In this document: piece after piece, positions 11,030 through 20,726 of the stretch
How positions within the stretch are numbered: the stretch's first letter is position 1
Layout: each line of letters opens with the position of its first letter
Source of the DNA: Hydrogenophaga sp. 2FB
GTDB taxonomy: Bacteria; Pseudomonadota; Gammaproteobacteria; Burkholderiales; Burkholderiaceae_C
Direction of reading: 5' to 3'
Length of the DNA: 55,960 bases
Assembly (NCBI RefSeq): GCF_005503365.1
Contig: NZ_SCML01000040.1
Coordinates: 1-55,960 of the forward strand
Translations under genes and position numbers: made by a program
Notes under the pieces: generated by a model
Told to the model about the DNA's origin: nothing
Seen by the model: the letters and a program-made list of their open reading frames with translations, nothing else
Databases searched by the model: none

Positions 11030-12886
11030 TCAGCGGTACATGGCCTCGATCTGTGGTTCGTACTTGGTCTGTACCAGCTTGCGCTTGAGCTTCATGGTGG
11101 GGGTGAGCTCTTCGTCTTCGGCGCTGAGTTGCGTGTCGAGCAGGAAGAAGCGCTTGATCTGTTCGACGCGGGCGAACTTCTTGTTCACGCGGTCGATCTC
11201 GGCCTGGATGAGGGCTTGCACCTCGGGCGCACGCGTGAGACTGGCATAGTTGGAAAACGGCACGTCGCTGTCCTGCGCATATTTCTCCACGTTCTCCTGG
11301 TCGATCATGATGATGACGGTGAGATAGGGGCGCTTGTCACCGATCACCACCGCATCGGTCACGTAGGGCGAGAACTTCAGTTCGTTCTCCAGCTCGCTGG
11401 GCGTGATGTTCTTGCCCCCTGCGGTGATGATGATGTCTTTCATGCGGTCGGTGATGCGGAAAAACCCTTCCTCGTCCACCGTGCCCACATCGCCGGTGTG
11501 CAGCCAGCCGTCGGCGTCGATGGTCTCGGCGGTTTTTTCGGGCAGGTTCAGGTAACCCATGAACACGTTGGGCCCGCGCACCAGGATCTCGCTGTTCTGC
11601 GGATCGAGCCGCACTTCGTTGTAGTTGGCGGCCGGGCCGATGCTGCCCGGCTTGATGCGGGTGGGCAGCATGCCGGTGGCGGCGCCGCAGGTCTCGGTCA
11701 TGCCCCACACCTCGAGCATGGGAACGCCCAGCGCGAGGTACCAGCGCACCAGGTCGGGCGAGATCGGCGCCGCGCCGGTGACGAGGTAACGCGCGCGGTG
11801 GATGCCGATGAGCTTGCGCACGTTGTCCAGCACCAGCAGCCGCGCCACGCTGAAGCGCATGCGCAGGCTGGCGGGAACGGGCTGCCCGGCCATCACCCGG
11901 TCCGCCACCTCATGGCCCACGCAGATGGCCCAGGCGTAGGCGGCCTGCTGCGATTTGCCCGCTTCCTTGAGCGTGATCATCACGCCCGAATAAAACTTTT
12001 CCCACACGCGTGGCACGGCGGTGAACACCGTGGGCGCGATCTCGCGCACGTTCTCCGGCACGGTCTCCGGGTTCTCCACGAAGTTGAGCCTGGCGCCGGT
12101 GTAGAGCGAGAAGTACTCGCCGCCCAGGCGCTCGGCGATGTGGCACAGCGGCAGGAAGCACATGCACTCGTCGCGCTCGCTGCGCGCGATCAGCGTGTTG
12201 TAGCCGCGCACGGTGGTGACCAGGCCGCGGTGGCTGTGCATCGCGCCTTTGGGGCGCCCGGTGGTGCCCGAGGTGTAGACCAGGATCGCGAGGTCTTCGG
12301 CTTGCACGGCGGCCACGCGCTGCTCCAGCAGGCCGGGGTGTTGTGGCATGTGCGCGCGACCGAGTTCGCGCAGCGCGTGCAGGCTGATCACCTGCGGGTC
12401 GTGCAGGTCGCGCAGGCCTTCCATGTCGCAGACCACGATCTTCTTCAGAAGAGGCAGGTGCGCGCGCACCTCCAGCGCCTTGTCGAGCTGTTCGTCGTCT
12501 TCGACGAAGAGCACCGTGGTGCGCGAATCGGTGCAGAGGTACTGCACCTGTTCGGCCGCGTCGGTCGGGTAGATGCCGTTGGACACGCCACCCGCGCTGA
12601 GCACGGCGAGGTCGCACAGCACCCACTCGATGGTGGTGTTGGACAGGATGGACGCGGTCTCGCGCGGCTCGAAGCCCAGGGCCATCAGGCCATGGGCGAT
12701 CTCGCGCACCGCTTCACCGGTCTGGTCCCAGGTCCAGGCGCGCCAGAGACCGAATTCCTTCTGGCGCATCCACACGTTGGGCCCGCGTTCGCGCACGCCG
12801 TTCCAGAACATGGCAGGAACGGTCTCGCCCTGCAGCACGGTGGTGGTGTTGGGCTGGATGGCGGAGAGGTCCCACAGGTTGCTCAT
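11030..12886 (-). CDS. Long-chain-type acyl-CoA synthetase (AMP-forming)
   Basis: Adenylate-forming ligase of 618 residues that activates a carboxylic acid to its CoA thioester using ATP. The phosphate-binding motif VYTSGTTGRPKGAMHSHRG lies near residue 205, the GWLHTGDVG hinge region and ITAGGKNITPSELE follow, and FTAVPRVWEKFYSG is typical of the ACSL/FAA subgroup. It starts four bases after livF and is followed by the binding-protein gene, so it belongs to the transporter operon. The likely role is trapping of the imported acid as a CoA ester. Chain length or aromatic substrate cannot be decided from sequence. Confidence 0.9.
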   Translation of the reverse strand: MSNLWDLSAIQPNTTTVLQGETVPAMFWNGVRERGPNVWMRQKEFGLWRAWTWDQTGEAVREIAHGLMALGFEPRETASILSNTTIEWVLCDLAVLSAGGVSNGIYPTDAAEQVQYLCTDSRTTVLFVEDDEQLDKALEVRAHLPLLKKIVVCDMEGLRDLHDPQVISLHALRELGRAHMPQHPGLLEQRVAAVQAEDLAILVYTSGTTGRPKGAMHSHRGLVTTVRGYNTLIARSERDECMCFLPLCHIAERLGGEYFSLYTGARLNFVENPETVPENVREIAPTVFTAVPRVWEKFYSGVMITLKEAGKSQQAAYAWAICVGHEVADRVMAGQPVPASLRMRFSVARLLVLDNVRKLIGIHRARYLVTGAAPISPDLVRWYLALGVPMLEVWGMTETCGAATGMLPTRIKPGSIGPAANYNEVRLDPQNSEILVRGPNVFMGYLNLPEKTAETIDADGWLHTGDVGTVDEEGFFRITDRMKDIIITAGGKNITPSELENELKFSPYVTDAVVIGDKRPYLTVIIMIDQENVEKYAQDSDVPFSNYASLTRAPEVQALIQAEIDRVNKKFARVEQIKRFFLLDTQLSAEDEELTPTMKLKRKLVQTKYEPQIEAMYR

Positions 12887-12889
12887 GCT

Positions 12890-13678
12890 CTATCTCCAGT
12901 TCTTTTTCTTCTTCCAGCGCCGCTCGCCGCGTTCCCCCGCCTCCTTCATGCCGAGGTAGAACTCCTTGATGTCGTCCTTCTCGCGCAGGTGGGCGCAGGT
13001 GTCTTCCATGACGATGCGGCCGTTCTCCAGCACGTAGCCATAGTCGGACGCGTTGAGCGCCATGTTGGCGTTCTGCTCCACCAGCAGGATGGTGGTGCCG
13101 CGCTCGCGGTTGATGCGCACCACGATCTCGAAGATTTCCTTGGTGAGCTTCGGTGAAAGACCCAGGCTGGGTTCGTCGAGCAGGATCAGGTCGGGGTTGG
13201 CCATGAGCGCGCGGCTGATCGCGAGCATCTGCTGCTGACCACCCGATAGCAGGCCCGCGTCCTGCGTGGCACGCTCGCGCAGGATGGGGAAATAGCCGAA
13301 CACCGCTTCCATGTCGCGCGCCACGCCGTCGCGGTCCTTGCGGGTGTAGGCGCCCATCTGCAGGTTGTCGCGCACCGAGAGCAGCGCAAACACCTCGCGT
13401 CCTTCGGGCACATGGCTCAAGCCCTGCTGCACGATCAGCGCCGGGTCTTGCGCGGTGATGTCCTCGCCCTTGAACTCGATCGAGCCCTTGCGCGGATCGA
13501 TGATGCCGCTGATGGTCTTGAGGATGGTGGTCTTGCCCGCGCCGTTGGAGCCCAGCACGGTCGCGATCTCGCTGCGGCGCACCTGCAGGCTCACGCCGCG
13601 AATCGCCTTGATCGGGCCGTAGGCGCTCTCGACGTTGAGCAGCTTGAGCACCGGCGCGTCGGAGGTGGCCACGCTCAT
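12890..13678 (-). CDS. livF: ABC transporter ATP-binding protein LivF
   Basis: ATPase subunit of a branched-chain-amino-acid-type importer, 262 residues. Walker A GSNGAGKTT near residue 42, signature LSGGQQQMLAISRAL, Walker B LILLDEPSLGL and the switch-region ILLVEQNANMAL are intact. The start is the ATG at 13678, inside a longer open frame: it follows an AGGAGG-like sequence and overlaps the livG stop by ATGA (13675-13678). The C-terminus is longer and more basic than in E. coli LivF (GERRWKKKKNWR). Confidence 0.93.
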   Translation of the reverse strand: MSVATSDAPVLKLLNVESAYGPIKAIRGVSLQVRRSEIATVLGSNGAGKTTILKTISGIIDPRKGSIEFKGEDITAQDPALIVQQGLSHVPEGREVFALLSVRDNLQMGAYTRKDRDGVARDMEAVFGYFPILRERATQDAGLLSGGQQQMLAISRALMANPDLILLDEPSLGLSPKLTKEIFEIVVRINRERGTTILLVEQNANMALNASDYGYVLENGRIVMEDTCAHLREKDDIKEFYLGMKEAGERGERRWKKKKNWR

Positions 13679-14511
13679 GCGACCTCCTTCCGGCTTTCGC
13701 GGCGCAGGTTCGACACATCGTCCATCGAGCCCAGATAGGCTTCGATCACACCCGGGTCGCGTTGCACCTCGGCGGGTGTTCCCGAGGCCAGCTCGGCGCC
13801 CATGCTCATCGCCAGCACGCGGTCGGACACCTTGGAGACCAGGCTCATGTCGTGTTCGACCATCAGCACCGTGATGCCCAGTTCTTCCTTGATGTCGGCG
13901 ATCCAGAACGCCATGTCTTCGGTCTCCTCCACGTTGAGGCCGGACGACGGTTCGTCGAGCAGCAGCAGCTTCGGCTCGGTGCACAGCGCGCGGGCCAGCT
14001 CCACCACCTTGCGCACGCCGTAGGGCAGGCCGGCCACCATCGATTCGCGGTGGTGCTGCAGGTCGAGCAGGTCGATCACGCGCTCGACTTTTTCGCGCGC
14101 CTCGATCTCGGCGGCGCGGGTCTTGCCCGTGAAGAAGATTTCGCTCCACAACCCGGTCCGGCGGTGCGTGTGCCGCCCGATCAGCAGGTTCTGCAGCACG
14201 GTGGCGTGTTCGAACAGCTCGATGTTCTGGAAGGTGCGCGCGATGCCCAGCCTGGCGATCTGGTGCGGCGCCTGCTCGGTCAGGCGCAGCATGCCACCGC
14301 CGTTCGGCGCGGCGTAGTCGATGCTGCCGGTCGTGGGCGTGTAGATGCGGCTGATCAGGTTGAACACCGTGGTCTTGCCCGCGCCGTTGGGCCCGATCAG
14401 CGTGAACACCTCGCCGCGCCGGACGTCGAAGCTCACGTTGTTGACCGCCAGAACGCCGCCAAAGCGCACGCTCAGGTTCCTGGCCGAGAGGAGGACTTCT
14501 TCCGGGTTCAT
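13675..14511 (-). CDS. livG: ABC transporter ATP-binding protein LivG
   Basis: Second ATPase of the importer, 278 residues, starting at ATG 14511 inside a longer open frame. Walker [10 protein letters not shown] lies near residue 40 and Walker [13 protein letters not shown] is present. The signature loop is [16 protein letters not shown] instead of LSGGQ, which is normal for LivG. It overlaps livM and livF by ATGA at both ends, giving a tightly coupled M-G-F block. Confidence 0.93.
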   Translation of the reverse strand: MNPEEVLLSARNLSVRFGGVLAVNNVSFDVRRGEVFTLIGPNGAGKTTVFNLISRIYTPTTGSIDYAAPNGGGMLRLTEQAPHQIARLGIARTFQNIELFEHATVLQNLLIGRHTHRRTGLWSEIFFTGKTRAAEIEAREKVERVIDLLDLQHHRESMVAGLPYGVRKVVELARALCTEPKLLLLDEPSSGLNVEETEDMAFWIADIKEELGITVLMVEHDMSLVSKVSDRVLAMSMGAELASGTPAEVQRDPGVIEAYLGSMDDVSNLRRESRKEVA

Positions 14512-15584
14512 TTCAAACGATCCGATTTCTGGAAGGACTTCTGCCGCTTGAACAGCCCCTTGCGGTAGAACGGGAACAACTGGAACCAGGTGCGCACCTT
14601 GAGCCAGCGCCCGTACAGGCCCATGGGTTCGAACAGCACGAAGGCGATCAGCACGATGCCGTAGACCGTGCCCTGCAGGCCCGCGGCCTGCCCGATCGCT
14701 TCGGGCAGGTAGTCCTTGCCCAGCGCGATGAGCTGCGGCATGACGATGAGAAAGATCGCGCCGAGGAACGCGCCGTGGATCGAGCCCAACCCCCCGATGA
14801 CGACCATGAGCAGCAGGTCGATCGACTGGATGATGCTGAACTGTTCGGGCGAGAGGAACTGGATCTTGTGCGCGTACAGCGCGCCGCCAATGCCCGCCAG
14901 CGCGGCCGAGAGGGCGAAGCTCAGCGTCTTGTAGCGCGCGAGGTGGATGCCCATGCTCTGCGCCGAAATCTCCGAATCGCGGATGGCGACAAACGCGCGC
15001 CCGGTGGACGAGCGCATGAGGTTGACCACCCCCAGCGTGGCCAACACCGTGACCGCCAGGCACAGCAGGTAGAACTCGTTGGTGGAGTCCAGTTCCCAGC
15101 CGAAGAGGTTGGGCGCATTGACCATCAAGCCCTTGTTGCCGCCCGTCACATGCTCCCAGCGCGCGATCACCTCTTCCACGATGAAGCCGAAGGCCAGCGT
15201 GGCCATGCCGAGGTAGATGCCTTTCACGCGCAGCGCGGGCAGGCCCACCACCATGCCGACGGCAGCCGAAAGAAGACCCGCGCAGGCCAGCGCCAACGGA
15301 AACGGCAGGCCGGCGTTCACCATGATGGCCTGCGTGTACGCGCCCACGCCGAGGAAGGCCGCGTGGCCGAGCGAGAACAGGCCGGTGAAGCCCGCGAGCA
15401 GCATCAAGCCGAGGCCGACCACCGCGTAGATCAGCACGAAGGTGAGTTGCGCGAGCCAGTATTCCGATATGGCCCACGGCGCGATCAGCAGGAAGACGCA
15501 CAGCACCGCGTACCAGAACGTGTGGCCGCCGTGTTTGGCGAGCCGGATGTCCTGGTTGTAGTCGGTCTTGAAAATGAACCGCAT
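14508..15584 (-). CDS. livM: ABC transporter permease LivM
   Basis: Inner-membrane permease subunit, 358 residues with about nine hydrophobic segments. Recognisable family segments are [27 protein letters not shown] near the N-terminus and [17 protein letters not shown] near residue 270. It starts one base after the livH stop and overlaps livG at its 3' end. The last part ([19 protein letters not shown]) is a basic cytoplasmic tail. Confidence 0.92.
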   Translation of the reverse strand: MRFIFKTDYNQDIRLAKHGGHTFWYAVLCVFLLIAPWAISEYWLAQLTFVLIYAVVGLGLMLLAGFTGLFSLGHAAFLGVGAYTQAIMVNAGLPFPLALACAGLLSAAVGMVVGLPALRVKGIYLGMATLAFGFIVEEVIARWEHVTGGNKGLMVNAPNLFGWELDSTNEFYLLCLAVTVLATLGVVNLMRSSTGRAFVAIRDSEISAQSMGIHLARYKTLSFALSAALAGIGGALYAHKIQFLSPEQFSIIQSIDLLLMVVIGGLGSIHGAFLGAIFLIVMPQLIALGKDYLPEAIGQAAGLQGTVYGIVLIAFVLFEPMGLYGRWLKVRTWFQLFPFYRKGLFKRQKSFQKSDRLK

Positions 15585-15585
15585 G

Positions 15586-16461
15586 TCAGACCTTCTTGCG
15601 CAGCTTTTCGCCGAAAAGACCGTTCGGCTTGAGCACCAACATGATCAACACCACGACATACGGCGCCACGTCCTTGAAGCCCTCGGGCAGATAGAAGCCC
15701 GAGAGCGCTTCCACAATGCCGATGATCAGACCGCCCACGATGGCGCCGGGCAGGCTGCTGAAGCCGCCCACCACCGCGGCCGGAAAGGCCTTGAGCCCGA
15801 TGAAGCCCATGTTGGCGTGCACGAAGGTGATGGGCGCGAGCAGCAGGCCGGCGATGGCGGCCACGGCCGCGGCCAGGCCCCACACCAGGCCGTTGAGCCG
15901 CTTGACCGGAATGCCCATGTAGTAGGCCGCGAGCTGGTTCTGCGAGGAGGCCTGCATGGCGATGCCGAGCTTGCTGTAGCGGAACATCGCAAACAGGCCC
16001 GTGCACAGGATCGCGGTGGAGCCGATCACCACGATCTGTTCGGCCGACACCACCAGGGTGCCCAAGCGCAGCAACTCGTTGGCGTACGGCACGGGCAGGG
16101 TGTGCGTTTCGGTGCCAATGTTGGGCAGCATGGTGATGAGGCCGCGCAGCGTGTAGCCCACGCCGATGGTGAGCATCACGATGGAGAAGGCCGGTTGCCC
16201 GAGGATGGGGCGGATCACCACGCGTTCGAGCACCACGCCGAACAGGCCCATGCCCAGGATGGCGGCCGGCACCGAGAGCCAGAACGGAAAGCCCAGCATG
16301 GTCATGGTGGCCAGGCCGAAGAAGGCGCCCACCATCATCAGGTCGCCCTGGGCAAAGCTCACGGTTTCGGTGGCCTTGTAGATCAGCACGAAGCCCAGCG
16401 CGATCAACCCGTAGATACAGCCCTGGGCCACGCCACTGATCAGCAGCTGCAGCAGTTGCAC
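15586..16461 (-). CDS. livH: ABC transporter permease LivH
   Basis: First gene of the operon, a 291-residue permease. I choose the GTG at 16461: AGGAG lies six bases upstream and the protein then begins VQLLQLLISGVAQG, the usual LivH N-terminus; the 308-codon version adds an unlikely basic leader. An ATG two bases upstream is in another frame. FVLIYKATETVSFAQGDLMM is the family signature. A minus-strand TATAAA at about 16513-16518 may be the -10 element of the operon promoter. Confidence 0.92.
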   Translation of the reverse strand: MQLLQLLISGVAQGCIYGLIALGFVLIYKATETVSFAQGDLMMVGAFFGLATMTMLGFPFWLSVPAAILGMGLFGVVLERVVIRPILGQPAFSIVMLTIGVGYTLRGLITMLPNIGTETHTLPVPYANELLRLGTLVVSAEQIVVIGSTAILCTGLFAMFRYSKLGIAMQASSQNQLAAYYMGIPVKRLNGLVWGLAAAVAAIAGLLLAPITFVHANMGFIGLKAFPAAVVGGFSSLPGAIVGGLIIGIVEALSGFYLPEGFKDVAPYVVVLIMLVLKPNGLFGEKLRKKV

Positions 16462-16615
16462 ACATGTCTCCTCGTGTTTTCGCTTGGCGCGGCCACCGGA
16501 CGGTGTGCGCAATTTATAGCTGTCTTGGCCGCGACCGGCGCTAGGGGTTCTCCCCCATCCTGGGTCGCTGAGGTGAAAGGAAGATTGCTCTCACCCCACC
16601 ATCACAAGGAAAAGA

Positions 16616-17413
16616 GTGGCCCTACCCATCACCACGGAAAACCAGGGCGAAGTCTGGGTCGTCACCCTGAACCGCCCTGACGTGCGCAACGCCGTCGACA
16701 GTCCTACCGCACAAGCCTTGCACGCGGCATTCCTCGCCTTCGAAGCCGACCCCCAGGCCCGCGTCGCGGTGTTCCACGGCGCGCAAGGCCACTTCTGCGC
16801 GGGCTGGGATTTGCAGTACGGCGCCCGCCTGGCCGCCAGCGGCGACACCGGTGCCGGCCTTGACCTCGACTTCGCCGCCGACGACCCGCACGCCCTCGGC
16901 CCCATGGGGCCGTCGCGCCTGCAACTCACCAAGCCCGTGATCGCGGCGGTGAGCGGCGCGGCCGTGGCCGGCGGCATGGAGTTGGCCTTGTGGTGCGACA
17001 TGCGCGTGGTGGAAGAAGACGCCTATTTCGGTGTCTACTGCCGCCGCTTCGGCGTGCCCCTGATCGACGGCGGCACGGTGCGCCTGCCGCGCCTGATCGG
17101 CATGGGCCACGCCATGGACCTGATCCTCACGGGCCGCAAGGTCGAGGCCGCGGAAGCCTTGCGGATGGGCCTGGCCAACCGCGTGGTGCCCACCGGCCAG
17201 GCGCGCGACGCCGCCATTGCACTGGCGCGCCAGCTCGCCGCGTTTCCGCAAGCGACGATGCGCGCCGACCGCGAGAGCGCGCTGCGCCAGTGGGACTTGC
17301 CCTTGGGCGAAGCGCTCCAGCAGGAGTGGGCGCGTGGCAAGGCACGCATTCCCGATGCGCTTGAAGGTGCGCAGCGGTTTGCCGCCGGGCAGGGGCGGCA
17401 TGGGGCGTTCTGA
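16616..17413 (+). CDS. Enoyl-CoA hydratase/isomerase family protein (crotonase)
   Basis: Crotonase-fold enzyme of 265 residues acting on acyl-CoA thioesters. The oxyanion-hole segments are GHFCAGWDL (about residue 60) and GAAVAGGMELAL (about 117). The Glu residues of classic hydratases in the next helix are not clearly conserved here (YCRRFGVPLIDGGTVRLP), so the exact reaction is open. The GTG start at 16616 has AAGGA five bases upstream. It is divergent from livH across 154 bases, so it may be co-regulated with the liv/acyl-CoA ligase operon. Confidence 0.85.
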   Translation: MALPITTENQGEVWVVTLNRPDVRNAVDSPTAQALHAAFLAFEADPQARVAVFHGAQGHFCAGWDLQYGARLAASGDTGAGLDLDFAADDPHALGPMGPSRLQLTKPVIAAVSGAAVAGGMELALWCDMRVVEEDAYFGVYCRRFGVPLIDGGTVRLPRLIGMGHAMDLILTGRKVEAAEALRMGLANRVVPTGQARDAAIALARQLAAFPQATMRADRESALRQWDLPLGEALQQEWARGKARIPDALEGAQRFAAGQGRHGAF

Positions 17414-17508
17414 CTCGGGGTGTTCGGTTGGCGAAAACGGTTGAAGTGGCGAACACGTTCATCGCGTGTCCTCTTCCGACTTCCGGACGGTGGTGCGGCG
17501 ACGGGCCG

Positions 17509-19062
17509 TCAGTTCGGCACGCTCACCACGTACGCGGCGCCAGCTTCAGCGGCCGATGTGTCGGACGGGTCGCCTTTGCTGTTTTCTCGCGGCGCCCCCA
17601 CCGCGAGGGTTTGGCCATCGCCCGATAGGCTCATGGCATAACCGAACCAGCTGTTGGAGCGGGTGTTGCTGGCTTTCACATACGCCAGCTGGCGCCAGTT
17701 GACGCCGCTGCGGGCAAAGACATACGCCGCCCCCGCTTCGGTGGCCGAGTTGTCGAGCTGGTTGCCGTTGAGCCCGGTGGCGTTGCTGGCCTCCGCGAGA
17801 GCACTCACCGCCAGGCGATTGCCATCGGCCGACAAGGCCACGCCTGTGCCAAAAAAGTCGTCCTTGCCGGTGTTGCTGGCTTTCACATAGGCCTGCTGAC
17901 TCCAGAGTCCTGCCGTGCGGACGAACACATAAGCCGCGCCGGCGTTGGTGCCTGCCGGATCGTTGCCCTGGTTGCCACCGATGCCGATGGCGTTGCTGCT
18001 TTCGTTGATCGCGCCCACCGCGAGCGTATCGCCATTGGCGGACAGCGCCACGCTCGCGCCAAACTGGTCGGGTGTGTCGATGGTGCTGGCCTTCACATAG
18101 GCTTGCTGGCTCCAGGCGGTGCCGTTGTGGCGGAAGACGTAGACCGCGCCGGAAAGGGGTGCGGCGTTGTTGCCCTGATGGCCGTCGCTGTTTTCGTTGA
18201 TGGACCCGACGGCCAATGTGTTGCCATCGCCCGAAAGCGACACGCTGGTGCCGAACCCGTCGTCTGTCCCGGTGTTGCTGGCCTTGACATACGCCTCCTG
18301 GCTCCAGCTGCCGGCCTGGCGCAGGAACACATACACAGCGCCGGCCTGGCTGGCGGCGTCGTTGTCGGCCAGCGCACTGTCGACACCGGTGACGTCGCTG
18401 CTTTCCCTGTACGCCCCCACCGCCAGCCTGTCGCCAGAGGCCGACAGCGTCACGCTGCCGCCGAACAGGTCGTCTGCACCGGTGTTGCTGGCTTTCACAT
18501 ACGCCTGTTGGTTCCAGTTTCCCGCGCTGCGGCTGAAGACATACACCGCCCCCGAACTCAGGGCCGCGTTGTTGGCGGGCGGGTCGATACCCGAGGTATC
18601 GCTGTCTTCTCCGATCGCCCCCACCGCCAGGGTGCTGCCGTCCGCAGAAAGGGCCACACTGGTGCCGAACAGGTCGAAGCTCTCCGTGTTGAGGCCCTTC
18701 AGGTAGGCCTGCTGAACCCAGGCGTTGCCGTTGCGGGTGAAGACATACACGGCGCCTGCATTGCTGGTGGTATTGCCCTGGTCGCCGTTGACGCCAGTGG
18801 CGATGCTGTCTTCCTGCGGCGCTCCGACGGCCAGCGTGCTGCCGTCGGACGACAACGCCACGGTGAGGCCGAACAGGTCCCCGGCGTCGGTGTTCGAGGC
18901 TTTGATGTGCTGCAGCGCGCTCACCATCTCAGGCGCAGGCGTGGGATCAGGCGGGGGTGACCCTCCGCAGCCTGCGAGCAAGCAGGCCGCGAACACACCG
19001 ACGGCGGACAGGAGGGAGGCTTTGCTTTGCCAGATGGCCATGGTGATCGCGCCCATCGCCAT
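17509..19062 (-). CDS. FG-GAP repeat lipoprotein, third of a tandem trio (A)
   Basis: Predicted outer-membrane or surface lipoprotein of 517 residues with lipobox LLAGC (Cys32; Cys25 if it starts at the second ATG, 19041) and Gly at +2. After a short Pro-rich linker come seven repeats of about 60-65 residues, each with a YVKASNT..DxFG segment, SVALSADGNTLAVGA, an acidic ED/NES stretch and AGAVYVF. These are FG-GAP type 2 repeats, and seven suits a closed seven-bladed beta-propeller. The start lies three bases after the stop of the upstream paralogue, so translation is probably coupled. Ligand and function are unknown. Confidence 0.82.
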   Translation of the reverse strand: MAMGAITMAIWQSKASLLSAVGVFAACLLAGCGGSPPPDPTPAPEMVSALQHIKASNTDAGDLFGLTVALSSDGSTLAVGAPQEDSIATGVNGDQGNTTSNAGAVYVFTRNGNAWVQQAYLKGLNTESFDLFGTSVALSADGSTLAVGAIGEDSDTSGIDPPANNAALSSGAVYVFSRSAGNWNQQAYVKASNTGADDLFGGSVTLSASGDRLAVGAYRESSDVTGVDSALADNDAASQAGAVYVFLRQAGSWSQEAYVKASNTGTDDGFGTSVSLSGDGNTLAVGSINENSDGHQGNNAAPLSGAVYVFRHNGTAWSQQAYVKASTIDTPDQFGASVALSANGDTLAVGAINESSNAIGIGGNQGNDPAGTNAGAAYVFVRTAGLWSQQAYVKASNTGKDDFFGTGVALSADGNRLAVSALAEASNATGLNGNQLDNSATEAGAAYVFARSGVNWRQLAYVKASNTRSNSWFGYAMSLSGDGQTLAVGAPRENSKGDPSDTSAAEAGAAYVVSVPN

Positions 19063-19065
19063 GGT

Positions 19066-20616
19066 TCAGTGGGTGGTGAGGTTCAACACGTACACGGCGC
19101 CCGCGTTGGATCTCGTGTTGTCGGTCTGGTCGCCATTGACGCCCGTGGCTCTGCTGCGCTCCAGGGGCGCGCCCGCGGCAAGCGTGCGGCCATCCGCAGA
19201 CAGGGCCACGCTCGAGCCGAACCCGTCGCCCTGGTCGGTGTTGCTGGCCTTGATGTAGGCCGACGGGCCCCAACTGGCGCCGCTGCTGCGGATAAAGCCA
19301 TAGACCGCCCCGGCTTCGGGGAACGAATCGTCAAGCGGGTTGCCGCCGATGCCGGTGGCATTGCTTCCCTCCCAGCGTGCCCCGACCACCAGCAAATCGC
19401 CGTCGTTCGACAAGGCGAGGCTGTAGCCGAATTGGTCGTCCATGCCCGCGTTGCTGGCCTTCAAGAGGGTGTTTTGGGTCCAGTGGTCTGCGCCGTCGCG
19501 GCCGAAGACATACACCGCACCTGCGTCTGCGAGAGAGTCGTCTCCCGGATGCGTGGGTTTGCTGTCTTCATAGGCTGCCCCCACGGCCAGCGTCTTGCCG
19601 TCGCCTGACAGGGCCAGGCTGTAACCGAATTGGTCCTGAGCGCCGACGTTGCTGGCCTTCAGATAGGCCTTCTCGGTCCAGGTGTCTGTCACATCGCGGG
19701 TGAAGACATAGGCTGCCCCCGCTTGAAAGAGCGAATCGTCTCCAGGGTCGGTGCCGTTGCCTCCTTCATGGATCGCGCCCACGGCCATCGTCTTGCCGTC
19801 GTTTGAAAGGGCCACGCTGTAACCGAACTGGTCGCTCAGGCCGGCATTGCTGGCCTTCACATACGCCTTCTGGCTCCAGGCGCTGGCAAGGCTGTCACGC
19901 GCAAAGACATAGACGGCGCCCGTGTCGTCTTCCACGTTTGCAGCACCGTCCTCGTTGATCGCGCCCACCGCCAACGTGTTGCCATCGCCAGACAATGCGA
20001 CGCTTCGGCCGAACTGGTCGTCGCGGTCGGCATTGCTGGCCTTGACATAGGCCTGCTGTGTCCACGTGCCCGCGCTGCGGTGGAAAACATAGACGGCGCC
20101 TGCGGCGCCGAACGAGTTGTCACCTTGATCGCCATTGATGGTGTTCGCACTGCTTTTCTCTCCGATGGCGCCCACCGCCAACGTGTTCCCGTCGGCGGAC
20201 AACGCCACGCTGAACCCGAACTCGTCATACAAATCGGTGTTGCTGGCCTTCACATAGGCTTGTTGCACCCAGGTGTTGCCGCTGCGGAGGAAGACATACA
20301 CCGCCCCGGCCGCGTCGAGCGATCGGTCGTTGGCGTCGCCGTTGATGCCCGTGGACTTGCTGTCTTCCGTGCGCGCGCCAATGGCCAGCGTGGTGCCATC
20401 GGCCGACAGCGCCACGCTGTGGCCGAATCGGGTACCGCTGTTTCCGCTCGACGTCTTGATGTAGTTCAGCGCAGCGGTGATGTCGGGCGCACCTGTATCA
20501 GCGCCGGAGCCTGACGATGGTGAGTCTCCGCCGCCGCCTCCGCAACCGGGAAGCGCGAGCGCCATCAGCAGGGCGGAAACGACGAGGATGCCAACTTTGC
20601 GTATCGAAGTGATCAT
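19066..20616 (-). CDS. FG-GAP repeat lipoprotein, second of a tandem trio (B)
   Basis: Paralogue of the flanking genes, 516 residues from ATG 20616 (the open frame continues upstream, but this ATG starts a clean lipoprotein signal peptide with LALPGC, Cys25). A Gly-run then Ser/Asp linker leads into seven FG-GAP repeats, the repeat starts being IKTSSGNSGTRFG, VKASNTDLYDEFG, VKASNADRDDQFG, VKASNAGLSDQFG, LKASNVGAQDQFG, LKASNAGMDDQFG and IKASNTDQGDGFG. The protein ends just after the last AGAVYVLNL strand. Function unknown. Confidence 0.82.
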   Translation of the reverse strand: MITSIRKVGILVVSALLMALALPGCGGGGGDSPSSGSGADTGAPDITAALNYIKTSSGNSGTRFGHSVALSADGTTLAIGARTEDSKSTGINGDANDRSLDAAGAVYVFLRSGNTWVQQAYVKASNTDLYDEFGFSVALSADGNTLAVGAIGEKSSANTINGDQGDNSFGAAGAVYVFHRSAGTWTQQAYVKASNADRDDQFGRSVALSGDGNTLAVGAINEDGAANVEDDTGAVYVFARDSLASAWSQKAYVKASNAGLSDQFGYSVALSNDGKTMAVGAIHEGGNGTDPGDDSLFQAGAAYVFTRDVTDTWTEKAYLKASNVGAQDQFGYSLALSGDGKTLAVGAAYEDSKPTHPGDDSLADAGAVYVFGRDGADHWTQNTLLKASNAGMDDQFGYSLALSNDGDLLVVGARWEGSNATGIGGNPLDDSFPEAGAVYGFIRSSGASWGPSAYIKASNTDQGDGFGSSVALSADGRTLAAGAPLERSRATGVNGDQTDNTRSNAGAVYVLNLTTH

Positions 20617-20726
20617 GGTGGGTTGGTTGAGGGGGTTGAATCGCGAAAAAGCAGAAAGGTGCGAGGCCTGTTGGACAGGCTCGAGAGACAGGTCATGCGA
20701 ACCAGAGCACTTGTTCCCGTGCAGGT

